Shown here in pieces: positions 40,713 through 51,562 of a stretch of DNA of 64,000 bases. The stretch covers positions 1 through 64,000 of the forward strand of contig NW_017962923.1 of assembly GCF_001661345.1 (NCBI RefSeq). The letters are read 5' to 3'. Position 1 is the stretch's first letter; every line of letters begins with the position of its first letter. The DNA is from Ascoidea rubescens DSM 1968 (Eukaryota > Ascomycota > Saccharomycetes > Ascoideales > Ascoideaceae). A model generated the notes under the pieces. That model saw only the letters and a list, made by a program, of their open reading frames with translations. It was not told the DNA's origin and ran no database searches. The position numbers and the translations under genes were made by a program.

Positions 40713-43700
40713 TTACATAATAGTGTTTGAAAATCCATAATTATTTCTTATATTCATGTTCATGAATGAAAATTGAAAAAACTTTTTGGTGAATTGGTCA
40801 ACAATTTTATAATTGATTAGATTTAAATTATTGACCATAATAAATTTAAATACTTCTTCAGATATGAGAAAAACATGCCCCATCATTCCAAATTCCAATT
40901 GGGTTTTTTTATAAAACTCGTCATTCTTTTCATAAATGTATAGCAAAATGTTATTAATTTTCACATTAACAAATAAATCATCTATCAATAATATATTGAG
41001 ATTAAGGTTGAAAGACGGTAAATTCATTATTTGTTGAAAAAAATCATACAAGACATTGTCTAACAAGATATGCCAGGGATATTTCAATAAAAATTTTCTA
41101 AAAAGTAATTTTAAAAAATTGGTTTCTTTTAATTTGAGTTTATACTTATCACCTAAAGATAAATAGTTTCTTGATTTCATCTCCTTCAAAATATCATATT
41201 CCTGATTCTCTATTTGACACACAAAATATGTCTTGTTTTGGAGAATGTACTGAATGAGAAAAATATATTTTTCAAGTTCTCGTTCTTGATATTTATTTAA
41301 AACAATATTTTTATCGTTTTTTCTATTTTCAAACTTGTTCAAAAAAATTTTGTAATCATTAAGACAACTGAAGCTTCCCAATTCCCGAATTTCAACTTCA
41401 TTTAAATCAAAACCTTCGTATAAAGTATTGTAATCTTTAAAAGCAGTTGTTCGATCAATATAATCATTGTATTGCACACCATTTTCATTATCATTTTCTT
41501 CATTAATATGAATCTCATTCTCTGAAATATCTCTTTCAATATCACAATTTTCATTGTATTGAGAACCGTAGTTTTCATACAAATCATATTCACCGCCGTC
41601 ATATTCAACGGCATGTACTTCTTTTTTGACTTCTTTCTCACTATTATTTATAGAATTCGTAGATAGTTGAAGATTCCCTTCACCATTGAAACCACCTTTC
41701 GAAAACTCAATTGTTGCCAGATTTCCAACATCTGTAATAAAATCACTACTTTGAGGGGATAGGGGATTTGGACTAAAACTTTTATTTGACGAATTTATAT
41801 TTTTTTCGTTCTCAATAATGTCATTTACTAGATCCATATCAATTATACCATTTTCACTATAAAATTGTTCTTGAGACAAATCCGAATACACTTCTTGATT
41901 TGGTGGTGTTTTTGGAGGTGAAGAAGTATCTATTTTTAAACCTTTCATGGAATTCTTTATATCATCAATTTGGACAGTTAGTTTCCCAATTTTTTCCTTT
42001 TTGAGATCTTGATTTAACTTTTTTTCGTTATTTGAAACAGTCAATGATTCATGCAATACCGATTCTGGGAAGTTTTGCTCTTCATTTACTAATTCATCTA
42101 TATCGCTATTATCAAGATCGTCAGTGTCATCGTATTCATTTTCTTTGATATCAAAATCATTGTTGGCAATGTCTAGTTTATCTAAATTTTCATTAAAGTA
42201 ATAAATAACTTCCATATCATTAATATTATCGTTCTCTTCATTGTCACTTAACAAGTCATCATTCATCGCTTCAAAAATATTATTTTCACGTTCTCTTTGA
42301 AGTGTCATTCGTTCTTCAATCAAATCTTCGCAATTTATGGAATTATATAATTTCAAGCCAGATAAATGAAGTAACTCTGCTGTTAGTTCAATAATCTTAA
42401 ATTTATCACGATTTAACCTAGGAACAATTCCCATGGATGTTTGAATAAAATTTGGATTTTTGGGTAAGCTTTCAGCTAGAGTTTTTAAAACATCATTATC
42501 AGAATCAATGTGATCTTCGGGATAAAAAGGAATTGGTATTTCAAGCTTATAAAAATCTTTGTTTATTTTATAGTTTTTATCATTAGCTTCGTCAATCTGC
42601 TCCTGATCAAATGTAGAACTATTATCATTTTTATCGGGGATATCTGAAGAGCTTAGAGGCACCTGTTCGCTTTTTTGTCTTTTAATGAATGATTCTAAAA
42701 AGTATTTGAAATTTGCACAAGAGCGTTGGTTCTGAATTTTTCTTTCTTGCTCAAGCGGATAATCCTCCATATTTTGTTTTTTTAATAAGAGTTCTTTTTC
42801 GCCAGCTTTTCTTTTTTCTTCAGATATATTCATTACATTGTTGTATGTTTCCAAATTGAAAGCTTTTATAAAAAGATTATAATCAAAATCGTTTTCAAAA
42901 TAGGATTCATCGGTTAAATTATCACCATTAGCAGAAACTAAAAATTTATAAAAATAATCCAAGTATTCAGTGCCAATTGTTAAGATATTGTTTAAGTAAA
43001 TAGGATCTCTTTCAGTAACGGGATATACCTCAAGCAAATCAAAGTCGTTATCATACACTATATCAAAATTTTCTTTGATCAATAAATTAATGTAATCATA
43101 ATCAGTATTATTATTCCTAATTATATCAATCAATATGTCAATTGATAAGGCTAATGGAACTCCAGTTTCATTTTTGATTTTTTCAAATAACTTTTTAATT
43201 TGTTTGTATGAACACAAGTCCCTTAAAAGTGAATGCCCCCCAAGAGTATTTGGGTTTGTTAAATGAGTTTCTGGAAATAATAAATAATCATATTCATCAG
43301 CATTAGGATCGTGAGTAGAATAAGTTGAGTTTTTAATGATGTCTCTCAACAAGTCAGCAGCATTGTTCTGAATAGAGGAAGGATATTTAGAACTTAATAA
43401 ATTTAAAATTGAAGAGATAAAACCTTCATCATTTAATTTATTTATTATCCCTGTAGAACTATTCCACTTGTCAGTCAAAATTAATTTAAGAAAGAATTCT
43501 AACATTTGATTTATATTTATATTTCTTTTTATAAAAATATCAGTTAAATTGTAGATAAAATCATTATTGGGGTTAATTAAAATATTGATATAAATTGATC
43601 TAAAATATTTATATTGATTTAATAACTTTTCATTAAATCTGATAAAAGTATTTAGCAATGGCTTGAATTTATAGTTAAATGGATAAAAAGTAATCGACCA

Positions 43701-45194
43701 AACCTTTGAAATTAACTCAGGAGAAAACAAAATTAGATTTAAAACTGAAATTGGTGTGTAAGAAGAAGTTAATATCCTTGAAATTTTCTCTGCTCTTGAA
43801 ATGGACAGTAAATCATCAATTGATAACTCTTGAGGAGGAAATTTATTTAAAAGAGGTTTTTTTTCCACATTTTGCAAAATTTTATTATATATGCTATTTC
43901 CATAAGCCCTACTTTCATTATATGAATTTTTGGTTTTTCTTTTAACGTTTTCATTGTCATTTTTCTTATTTTTTAAATTAATAGGGGATTGATTATTCTT
44001 GGAATCACTATTCAGATAATTTATATAATCTTCATCATCTTGGTAGCTATAATAATAGCTTTCAACGTTGTCTATATCATCGGAGGAAATAAAGTTTTTT
44101 GAGTTAGAGGTGTACAATTTAAAATTGTAATCCTTCAAATAAGAGTAATATGAAGCAAGCCAAATATCTAAAAGCTTTGAGAAATTTTCTTTTATAAGAA
44201 ACAACTGTAAGACAGTTTTATTGGTAATTTGTATGATTTCACTTTTACTATTAGTATTGTTTGCAGCAAGATCCTGCTGATTAAGATTTCCTGAATTCAA
44301 ACTTGAAGGATCAGGTGGATTGTTGCAAGTGAAAGTATATAGCTTTGAATTCAAAAACTCGTCAAAAATACCAATTGGTTCGGAGAAATTGTTTTTTTCA
44401 GAAAAAGGAGAGGAATTTCTAAATGAGTCTAGCTTGTTGGCAGATGGAATAGAGTTTTCAGCAGAGCTATTAATATTGTTCAAATTGAGAAAAATTCCTT
44501 GGGTGTTATAAGTCTCAAATATGTTATTCAAACAAGAATATACAACACCTTTTTTTAGTGTAGAATAACGAACATTATCGGTAAAGGAGTTTAAAAAATT
44601 ATAACCGGTGACTTTGCCATTAGTACTGCTAGCACTTGTGAAAGAATGATAGTTAAGATTGTTACTAGTGGAAGCGCCATTGTTAATATAGGTGTCTTCA
44701 AAAAATTGAAAAATTCTAGCGACATTAAATTCAAAATCGTCCTGATCAAGCATAAACTTAATGAGGTTAGAATCAAGCAAATATTTCGGTTTGTTGTGGT
44801 TTAAATTTTTTGAAATTTGGGCATTATTAAAAAGAATTGGATTTTTAAAATGAATTGGATTAGGGGTAGTGTTGTTACTGCTTTTTTTTTTGAGGATTGA
44901 TTTAATTTTGACAGGAGAAGAAAGTGAGGTAGGAGATGAGGATAAAGCATGTTGCTCATGATTAAGAGGTTGATCTATTTGAAAATCTGAGGGATCTGTA
45001 GGTGTAAAAACCGAATCAGTATGAGTCTCAAAATGGACATTTTGGTTGTTTGTCTTTATGTTTTTATTGGGAAATTGATTTTTAGCAGAATATTGGCATT
45101 TCGAGTTTACAGAGGCTTTGTGATTAACAGCTTTCAAATCATCATTGAAATAATAGAACTCCTCATCGTGGGAATTTTTGTTAAAATTCCACAT
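40713..45194 (-). CDS. SIT4-associated protein, SAPS domain (Sap155/Sap190 family)
   Basis: 1493 residues. SAPs bind the PP2A-like phosphatase Sit4 and act in G1/S progression, TOR signalling and tRNA wobble modification. The SAPS domain spans roughly residues 440-820 (LSIDDLLSISRAEKISRIL, LKLILTDKWNSSTGIINKL, YPSSIQNNAADLLRDIIKNS). Both flanks are Asn/Asp/Ser-rich, with many acidic stretches between about 980 and 1320. A C-terminal helical region follows. S. cerevisiae has four paralogues (Sap4, Sap155, Sap185, Sap190); I cannot tell whether this yeast has one ancestral SAP or several, so no symbol is given. Confidence 0.88.
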   Translation of the reverse strand: MWNFNKNSHDEEFYYFNDDLKAVNHKASVNSKCQYSAKNQFPNKNIKTNNQNVHFETHTDSVFTPTDPSDFQIDQPLNHEQHALSSSPTSLSSPVKIKSILKKKSSNNTTPNPIHFKNPILFNNAQISKNLNHNKPKYLLDSNLIKFMLDQDDFEFNVARIFQFFEDTYINNGASTSNNLNYHSFTSASSTNGKVTGYNFLNSFTDNVRYSTLKKGVVYSCLNNIFETYNTQGIFLNLNNINSSAENSIPSANKLDSFRNSSPFSEKNNFSEPIGIFDEFLNSKLYTFTCNNPPDPSSLNSGNLNQQDLAANNTNSKSEIIQITNKTVLQLFLIKENFSKLLDIWLASYYSYLKDYNFKLYTSNSKNFISSDDIDNVESYYYSYQDDEDYINYLNSDSKNNQSPINLKNKKNDNENVKRKTKNSYNESRAYGNSIYNKILQNVEKKPLLNKFPPQELSIDDLLSISRAEKISRILTSSYTPISVLNLILFSPELISKVWSITFYPFNYKFKPLLNTFIRFNEKLLNQYKYFRSIYINILINPNNDFIYNLTDIFIKRNININQMLEFFLKLILTDKWNSSTGIINKLNDEGFISSILNLLSSKYPSSIQNNAADLLRDIIKNSTYSTHDPNADEYDYLLFPETHLTNPNTLGGHSLLRDLCSYKQIKKLFEKIKNETGVPLALSIDILIDIIRNNNTDYDYINLLIKENFDIVYDNDFDLLEVYPVTERDPIYLNNILTIGTEYLDYFYKFLVSANGDNLTDESYFENDFDYNLFIKAFNLETYNNVMNISEEKRKAGEKELLLKKQNMEDYPLEQERKIQNQRSCANFKYFLESFIKRQKSEQVPLSSSDIPDKNDNSSTFDQEQIDEANDKNYKINKDFYKLEIPIPFYPEDHIDSDNDVLKTLAESLPKNPNFIQTSMGIVPRLNRDKFKIIELTAELLHLSGLKLYNSINCEDLIEERMTLQRERENNIFEAMNDDLLSDNEENDNINDMEVIYYFNENLDKLDIANNDFDIKENEYDDTDDLDNSDIDELVNEEQNFPESVLHESLTVSNNEKKLNQDLKKEKIGKLTVQIDDIKNSMKGLKIDTSSPPKTPPNQEVYSDLSQEQFYSENGIIDMDLVNDIIENEKNINSSNKSFSPNPLSPQSSDFITDVGNLATIEFSKGGFNGEGNLQLSTNSINNSEKEVKKEVHAVEYDGGEYDLYENYGSQYNENCDIERDISENEIHINEENDNENGVQYNDYIDRTTAFKDYNTLYEGFDLNEVEIRELGSFSCLNDYKIFLNKFENRKNDKNIVLNKYQERELEKYIFLIQYILQNKTYFVCQIENQEYDILKEMKSRNYLSLGDKYKLKLKETNFLKLLFRKFLLKYPWHILLDNVLYDFFQQIMNLPSFNLNLNILLIDDLFVNVKINNILLYIYEKNDEFYKKTQLEFGMMGHVFLISEEVFKFIMVNNLNLINYKIVDQFTKKFFQFSFMNMNIRNNYGFSNTIM

Positions 45195-45917
45195 AGCAGA
45201 AACAATGAATTAGTAAACTATTCTGAAATGATTCAAAGAACTCCAAGAGGAGAATAAGGCACCGAAAGGTAATATAATTGAACTTTGTTAGAAAGGTGTG
45301 ATATCAGGGAGGCAGAGGATTGAATAATTGTTGGCAATTGTAGAGAAACACCAAATGATTAAAGAAAGTGATTGAACTGCAAATTCAGCCAAAAAAGTGA
45401 CAAGCAGCAAATCAATTTCCTGTAGATATTAATCGTGAGGCAGAAGAGGAGGTAATAAAAAGAATTTTCAAGAGCTGCTGGAGGTCCAAGTGATTGCTCT
45501 CCGTTCCAGGTGGCACTAAGTTGCGGTCGCCATCAGCGGCAGCTTCTATGGGGAGGGATAGGGGGTCTGCCGGATCTCTGCCGGCCCAACATCCGCTACC
45601 ATCGGAAGTCGTAACAGCATGCACCCCAATGCACAGCTTGATGTGCAAACTAATTGAACCAAATACAATTTGAAATCCATACTGCTGGAACGTGTACAAT
45701 GCCGCGGCATCTTGCACACGCAATACCAAGCTTTCCGAGCGTCAACGAAGCATATTGCGGAGGCTGTTTCACGGACGAGTTGCGAAGACGGCTCCTAACA
45801 GATTTCAGCTATTGTGCTCACGAATTTTTTTTTCCTTTTGCCAAACTTAAATTTCCCAAACATGTAGCTATCCAAATAGATTTTTCTACTTTAGTCCTGC
45901 TCTTCCTTGACAAAAGT
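45195..45917. promoter_or_regulatory. Divergent SAPS/UBP12 promoter with a GC-rich core
   Basis: About 45480-45800 is much richer in G and C than its surroundings (for example GCGGCAGCTTC, GGAGGGATAGGGGGTCTGCCGG, CCGGCCCAACATCCGC). The 105-codon minus frame at 45412-45729 and the upstream extension of the UBP12 frame from 45654 both fall in this patch and are probably by-products of its low stop-codon density. No specific factor site is claimed. Confidence 0.5.
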
Positions 45918-48900
45918 ATGGTTGATGATTCAAGTAGCCATCAAGCTTCTGATTCTGGCTCACCTCAAAAGGGAGCTTCAATGCTGTCGACTTTTGCTTC
46001 AAATGGAACTGATGAGCTTTCTAATAGCAATGGGCTGCTAAATCCTTTTGATCCCAACACACACACTTTCAATCAATTCTTTCCCACATTGAGAGCTCAG
46101 AGAGAAATTATTCTTAGCTCAATCAACCATTTTGTACTAAAGCAGAAAGAAACCGTTTATTTAATATCAAAAGCTTGGTTTAATACGTTTCTAAATGACC
46201 ACTCTTTGAATAAGCTATCCACTCCCTTACAGTTAAAACTCGCACTAGGTCCTATCAATACCAAATGTCTTTTCAAAAAACACAGCTATGGGGAGGACTT
46301 GCTATCTGCTCATGATCCATCAAATATACCTTATATTTCTTTATCATTTGATGCATGGAATTCAATTTTAAATTGGTATGAGCTTGAGGAAGAAAATATT
46401 CCCGTTAAAAGATTTATCATCAGGTTCCCTAACTCTCACTCATTTGATATTGAATACCACCAATTAAATTTTGGAATCAAAATAGTGTGTCTTTCTCTTC
46501 AAAATAGCAATTTGGATTTTTCTTCTTCCATAAAATTTTCAAGAATAATTACCATGCACGAATTATATCTTAAAGTATTGAAGATGTTCACGCCATTTAC
46601 TCAAAATCAAAATTGGAAAAACTTTACCTCTGCTTCTTCATCTTTGCAAAAATATGACAATATTCTATCTAAAGTTAGAATATGGTATTTAAATGATCCT
46701 CGCATTGATAATCTTTCCGAAGAATGTGATTTATCGATTTTTGCAAAAACTGATCAGATTGTCTTTATTGGAAATAAACATATGTCTCTTACACCCATCC
46801 AGCTAAATATGGAATCTGGTTGTTTTTTAGTCGAGTTAGAAACTCATCTAAATAATTTTCCAACAGATTATTTGCAATCCTTTTTTCAAGACTATACGAA
46901 GTATCATAGTTTTCGATTTCTAACTTTGGCCAACGATCGTCCATTCACTGATGGTTGTATTGGCCTTCATAATATTGGTAACACATGTTATATGAACTCG
47001 GTTCTTCAATGTTTAGTTCATATACCCGAGTTGGTTTTCTTTTTCTCCACTGATTCTTACAAACAAGAAATAAATCTTACTGATCTAACTGGTCCTGCTC
47101 GAAATGTTCTTTTAAATTTTATTGAATTGATTCAAAATTTGTTTTTAAATACCGATTTCTCTTTAGACAACAGTTATTCTCTCAACCCCAGCAAGTTTAA
47201 AGAGGCAATCGGCAACTTCAATTCGCTGTTTCACTCATACAAACAGCAAGACTCACAAGAGTTCTTATCCTGCTTTTTGAATTGTTTGAAAAAAAATATA
47301 AATCAATCTTTCAATCAACCAATTACTCAACCCTCTAATATTTCAAATGAAAAAGCTAAGAATTCTGCAGAAATTAAAAAATTATTTGATATTTACTTTT
47401 CCAACTATAAGTCCCAAAATAATTCTATTATTGATGAGATGTTTGTTGGTATTTACAAATATACCTACACTTGTTCAAATTGTGGAAATGTTTCAATTAA
47501 TTTCGATCCCTTTGTTGATCTTGGCCTTCCCCTACCTTCTTTTGATAAATGGCTTTTCAAAGTTATTGTCTTTCCCGAAAATAGTTCTCCAAAATTTTTG
47601 GAATTTGTTTTAAAAAAAAATACTCTATATTTTGAATTAAAAAAATATATTTGTGAAGAATTTCATTTCAATAGCAATGATTTGTTTGGGTTTGAAGTTA
47701 CTCAATCCAAATTTCAAAAAAACTTTGAAAACTTGAACAAAAAAAAATATGCTAATTTTTCCTATTTTGGAGATATTCATCGCACTCCTGTTTGTGAATT
47801 GATTCAAAAAAATGGACAACTAGTTTTTTATGAAATAAGTTTAAATAATGACAGCAATTTGCTTGTGCCCATATATAACACAAAAGCTTTCTCCAAAAAA
47901 TACTATAATCAATTATTTGGTCTTCCATTTTTTATTTCCTTGAGAAAAGAAGAAAAGTCATCGTATCTAGCTATTCGAACCAAGATTGAGAAAATATACG
48001 AAAATCTTTCAAATAATATCAGTTTTAAACAGTTGGCAAGTTTAGCCAGAAAAAGACTATTCAAATCTGATGACTCAATTTCAGATCAAAAAATTTTCAA
48101 AAAACATAAAATATCAGAAAATAAGGGATTTCTTGTAAAAAAACTGACTGTTCAAAAAAATAAAAAAACAATTGAAAGAAAATATTCAAATGAAGATGAC
48201 AGCCTGAGTGATGATTCATTTAATCCCGACAAGTTTGTGACTTTTAATGATAATTTAAGCTCTGCTCCTTTTACAGCTAATAATCATAAACTAACGTTTC
48301 TGCAATTTCTTAGTGAATTTGCATTTGTAATAAAACTCTATGACTTTCTGACTAAACCTAGGTTTCTTATTAATAACTCTGAGAGCTTACCCAATGAAAA
48401 CAAGCAGATTTCTTTTCCAAAGCATTTCAATCCCTTTCAGGATCTACAAACTTTAGCAGATAGAACTCTAGAATACAAAAATTCTGAAACTGAAAAACTT
48501 GAAGTTGATTCTATTTCATTTTTAGAGTTAAAAACCAAGACTGCTTCTTTTGATTGTAATCAAAATGATTCCAATAGTTTAATGCCAAAACAGATTCAAA
48601 ATTTGTCTCCGTTGAAAAATCCTTCACTCTGTGCCGATAAAAAAAAAATGTTTGTTGGAAAATGCACCGAACTGTTAATTTACAGAGATAGTGAATCTGA
48701 GGAAGAATCGGATGAAAATGAAGAGGCAAGTATTTCTTCTGTTGAGTCTGAAGTTTCTGACGATTTAGTTGAAAATTCTATCAATAAAGATTTTGGCTCT
48801 CTCATTGAGGATAAAATGGCCTTGATTTGTGAATGGGACAATAGGATGGCAAGCATTTTTTTTCAAACCAATAAACACGATAAAAAGACTTTTTCCAACA

Positions 48901-49514
48901 ACATATCCTTTAATTTTGAAATTATTAGAACTAAGGAAGCAGAAACTATGAAAAATTTATTTGAAGAGCAAACGCAAACCACAACTTTAGAAAGGTGTTT
49001 TCAAAAGTTTTCAGAACCCGAAATATTATCAAAAGAACATGCATTTCATTGTGCTGAGTGCAAACATAGAATTCTTTCCAGGAAGATTGAAATTTTCAAA
49101 CCACCTAATATCCTAATAATAAATTTAAAAAGATTTAAAACCAAAGGTAGCTTGGGTAAAAAAAACAAAGCTATAGTGTCTTTACAATCAGAATTGCACT
49201 TAAATATAAGTGACAATGATTACGAATATGAGCTATTTGGTGTTATCAACCACTTTGAGGGCTTAGGTGGTGGCCATTATACTTCTCATGTTAAGAACTT
49301 TGTCGACAACCATTGGTATTATTTTGATGATGACAAAGTGTCTCTTTCCAGTCCTTTTGAAAAACCTACAAGTATGCCATATATTTTGTTTTACCGGCTT
49401 TTAACAGCAGAAGTTATGGGAGGTGCTGCTTTACAACAGTTAACCAAATTATCAAAAGTCATAGTTCAAGCAAAAATTAATAATGTTCTCGCTCAGTTTA
49501 AAAACGATTTATAG
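45918..49514 (+). CDS. UBP12: Ubiquitin-specific protease, Ubp12-like (USP4/15 family)
   Basis: 1198 residues with the start at MVDDSSSHQASDSGS; the open frame begins at 45654, but its first 88 codons lie in the GC-rich promoter. A DUSP-like domain opens the protein (QREIILSSINHFVLKQKETVYLISKAWFNTFL). The USP catalytic core has the Cys box GCIGLHNIGNTCYMNSVLQC with catalytic Cys357, the QDSQEF helix, a zinc-binding pair (CSNCG; later CAEC) and the His box GGGHYTSHV, followed by NHWYYFDDDKVS. A large insert separates the two boxes, as in USP4/15/Ubp12. Acidic patches (ESEEESDENEEAS) lie in the insert. Confidence 0.88.
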   Translation: MVDDSSSHQASDSGSPQKGASMLSTFASNGTDELSNSNGLLNPFDPNTHTFNQFFPTLRAQREIILSSINHFVLKQKETVYLISKAWFNTFLNDHSLNKLSTPLQLKLALGPINTKCLFKKHSYGEDLLSAHDPSNIPYISLSFDAWNSILNWYELEEENIPVKRFIIRFPNSHSFDIEYHQLNFGIKIVCLSLQNSNLDFSSSIKFSRIITMHELYLKVLKMFTPFTQNQNWKNFTSASSSLQKYDNILSKVRIWYLNDPRIDNLSEECDLSIFAKTDQIVFIGNKHMSLTPIQLNMESGCFLVELETHLNNFPTDYLQSFFQDYTKYHSFRFLTLANDRPFTDGCIGLHNIGNTCYMNSVLQCLVHIPELVFFFSTDSYKQEINLTDLTGPARNVLLNFIELIQNLFLNTDFSLDNSYSLNPSKFKEAIGNFNSLFHSYKQQDSQEFLSCFLNCLKKNINQSFNQPITQPSNISNEKAKNSAEIKKLFDIYFSNYKSQNNSIIDEMFVGIYKYTYTCSNCGNVSINFDPFVDLGLPLPSFDKWLFKVIVFPENSSPKFLEFVLKKNTLYFELKKYICEEFHFNSNDLFGFEVTQSKFQKNFENLNKKKYANFSYFGDIHRTPVCELIQKNGQLVFYEISLNNDSNLLVPIYNTKAFSKKYYNQLFGLPFFISLRKEEKSSYLAIRTKIEKIYENLSNNISFKQLASLARKRLFKSDDSISDQKIFKKHKISENKGFLVKKLTVQKNKKTIERKYSNEDDSLSDDSFNPDKFVTFNDNLSSAPFTANNHKLTFLQFLSEFAFVIKLYDFLTKPRFLINNSESLPNENKQISFPKHFNPFQDLQTLADRTLEYKNSETEKLEVDSISFLELKTKTASFDCNQNDSNSLMPKQIQNLSPLKNPSLCADKKKMFVGKCTELLIYRDSESEEESDENEEASISSVESEVSDDLVENSINKDFGSLIEDKMALICEWDNRMASIFFQTNKHDKKTFSNNISFNFEIIRTKEAETMKNLFEEQTQTTTLERCFQKFSEPEILSKEHAFHCAECKHRILSRKIEIFKPPNILIINLKRFKTKGSLGKKNKAIVSLQSELHLNISDNDYEYELFGVINHFEGLGGGHYTSHVKNFVDNHWYYFDDDKVSLSSPFEKPTSMPYILFYRLLTAEVMGGAALQQLTKLSKVIVQAKINNVLAQFKNDL

Positions 49515-49771
49515 CTGGGTCGTTTTTCAAATTTTCTTTGATAGTAGCAAATTTGGGGGTCAAAAAGTGAATTATTGCTTACTAGAAAATTAGATCATAG
49601 AAGTATTTTATCAAATTTCTCTATGTGATTCTCCATATATCTATATATAAATCATTATTGTTTATATTAGTTATAATAAATATAGAAAATAAAATAATTT
49701 TAGTTGCATTTCAACTTTTTGTCATTGACGATTAAAAAAAAAGCTAAAGCAGTTGCAGCTAAATTTAAACT

Positions 49772-51058
49772 CTAAATCTTGTGAAACTTTTCTTGAAAAA
49801 GTTCACTTTCTAAAAACTTTTTAAAGCTTTCTCTGAAACAATCAGCAGCATATATAAAATCACTTAGTTCTGTATAGATTTGAGCTGAAAATCTTGCCCA
49901 AATTTTCTCATTATGATAGACAATTGGAATAAAAACTCCTTTTTCAGCACTCAATTTTGAAAGAAAATGAAGATGAAAAAACTGATAGCATTCTGAGTCC
50001 CATCTAATTGGATATAACTTATCATAAAATGGAACTTCAACATTTACCATAGCTGTTGTCAAAGTATTTTTGCTATTCTCTAAATATTGGGTATTCCACC
50101 TTTGAGCTATTGTCTTTCCAACTATTGCTGCCAAATTATAATTATAATCAAGAATATTATCCAAACCACCACAGCATTCGTTAATAAACCTAATTGCACT
50201 AACAACGCTTGTATAAGCAGCATAATTCAGACTTCCAACGAACACAAACCTATCGTAATATCTAGTCTTTTCTAGTGGTTCCACCAATATTTCATCATCA
50301 TCAAGATAGCTATGTGAGACAGGAAACGTGTGTATTTTTTTATGATGCTTAGGATCAACATATAAAAATGCAGCAGGCCTTGGTGTAAAAAACCATTTAT
50401 GAAGATTGGAAGTAAAAAAATCGGGCTTCAATTCTGATAAGGAAAATTTCACCAAACCAATTGAATGGGCACCATCTACTAAGCTAAGACAGTTGTATTT
50501 TTTACACAAATCCACCAATTCTTTGAAAGGTAGACGAGCAGCTGGCATGGAGGAAACTGTATCAAATAAACTTAATTTAATATTTTCATTTTGTAACTTT
50601 TTTTCAAACATCTCAATTATTTCGATATCATCAAGAGGGTAGTTGAGAATCATAGTTATTGGGACAATTCCGACTCTATTTTCTAAAAACTTGACGGTAT
50701 TGAAACAAGCACCATAAATGGTTGATAATATTAATATTTTATCTCCTTTTTTGAATGGGAAACTTCTCAAAACAACATTAACAGCAGTTGTAGCATTAGT
50801 TACTAAAGCAAGATTTTCTTTTGGAGAGTCCAACACCTTTGAAAGTTCTGTCAATGATTCCGAATAACAATCTTTAAAATTGTATAAAATATATTTGTCC
50901 GGATACCTGTTATCTCTTTTGAGATTTTTTTGATATGATTCGAAAACAGGATCAGGAGTAAGTCCAAAAGAGCCATGATTGACTGGAGTTACATCAGAAT
51001 CTAGATTCGTGAAGTATTTTTGTCGAAACTCTTTCCCAAATGGAACCACTTGTGGCAT
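49772..51058 (-). CDS. Class V aminotransferase fold PLP enzyme (isopenicillin N epimerase / cysteine-desulfurase-like)
   Basis: 428 residues. PLP fold type I: VNHGSFGLTPDPVFESY near the start, ALVTNATTAVNVVLRS (phosphate-binding region), the cofactor Asp-His block SLVDGAHSIG, and SNLHKWFFTPR, whose Lys is the predicted Schiff-base residue. Members of this fungal group include isopenicillin N epimerase-like proteins and the hercynylcysteine sulfoxide lyase of ergothioneine synthesis. The substrate cannot be read from sequence. No targeting signal is seen. Confidence 0.82.
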   Translation of the reverse strand: MPQVVPFGKEFRQKYFTNLDSDVTPVNHGSFGLTPDPVFESYQKNLKRDNRYPDKYILYNFKDCYSESLTELSKVLDSPKENLALVTNATTAVNVVLRSFPFKKGDKILILSTIYGACFNTVKFLENRVGIVPITMILNYPLDDIEIIEMFEKKLQNENIKLSLFDTVSSMPAARLPFKELVDLCKKYNCLSLVDGAHSIGLVKFSLSELKPDFFTSNLHKWFFTPRPAAFLYVDPKHHKKIHTFPVSHSYLDDDEILVEPLEKTRYYDRFVFVGSLNYAAYTSVVSAIRFINECCGGLDNILDYNYNLAAIVGKTIAQRWNTQYLENSKNTLTTAMVNVEVPFYDKLYPIRWDSECYQFFHLHFLSKLSAEKGVFIPIVYHNEKIWARFSAQIYTELSDFIYAADCFRESFKKFLESELFQEKFHKI

Positions 51059-51562
51059 TTTGTTCGAAGGAAGTGAATATCGATGAATTATGTTGCCCTG
51101 AAAAAAACAGTCAAAAGTGCAAGGTTTTGTAGCTTTGATCTAAAAGATCATTTATAAAAAGACCCAGAAGTTCAAATGAATTTGATACAGGTTGGACAGA
51201 GTGATTCAATAGTATATCACCAATAGCATAGGAATGGCTGTAAACCAAAATAGAAGTTTAAGCTCTTTGATTTAACTGCCAAAGAAACCTCCCGGATTGG
51301 ACGAGTTTTTGGTTTGGGTTTTCCAAACAAAAAGGAAAAAAAAAGGAAAACCTGCGATATCTTTCTTCGAAATATAGAATCAACCCAATATTGTTGCAAT
51401 ACAAATTAGACATTGTTTATTCAAGAAGCTTTTGCTGGCAATAAACAGTAAATTGGGCGATTCAACAGAGAGCGAAGCCTATTATCGAGACTGGTCTTTC
51501 TGTCTGACAACATCTTCAAAACTTCATTGCAGTTTTAATTTGTGTCTAATACAACAGAGTGA
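51059..51562. promoter_or_regulatory. Divergent spacer, aminotransferase-like gene and P-loop gene
   Basis: No gene or repeat is seen. A purine tract (AAAAAGGAAAAAAAAAGGAAAA) lies near 51330-51350. The 60-codon minus frame at 51217-51399 shows no motif. Confidence 0.4.

Noticed and set aside
45412-45729. 105-codon minus frame in the SAPS/UBP12 spacer
   Set aside because: Located in the GC-rich promoter core, no motif, and overlaps the upstream extension of the UBP12 frame.
45654-45917. Upstream start of the UBP12 frame
   Set aside because: The extra 88 residues lie in the promoter patch and have no family similarity; MVDDSSSHQ is a better start.
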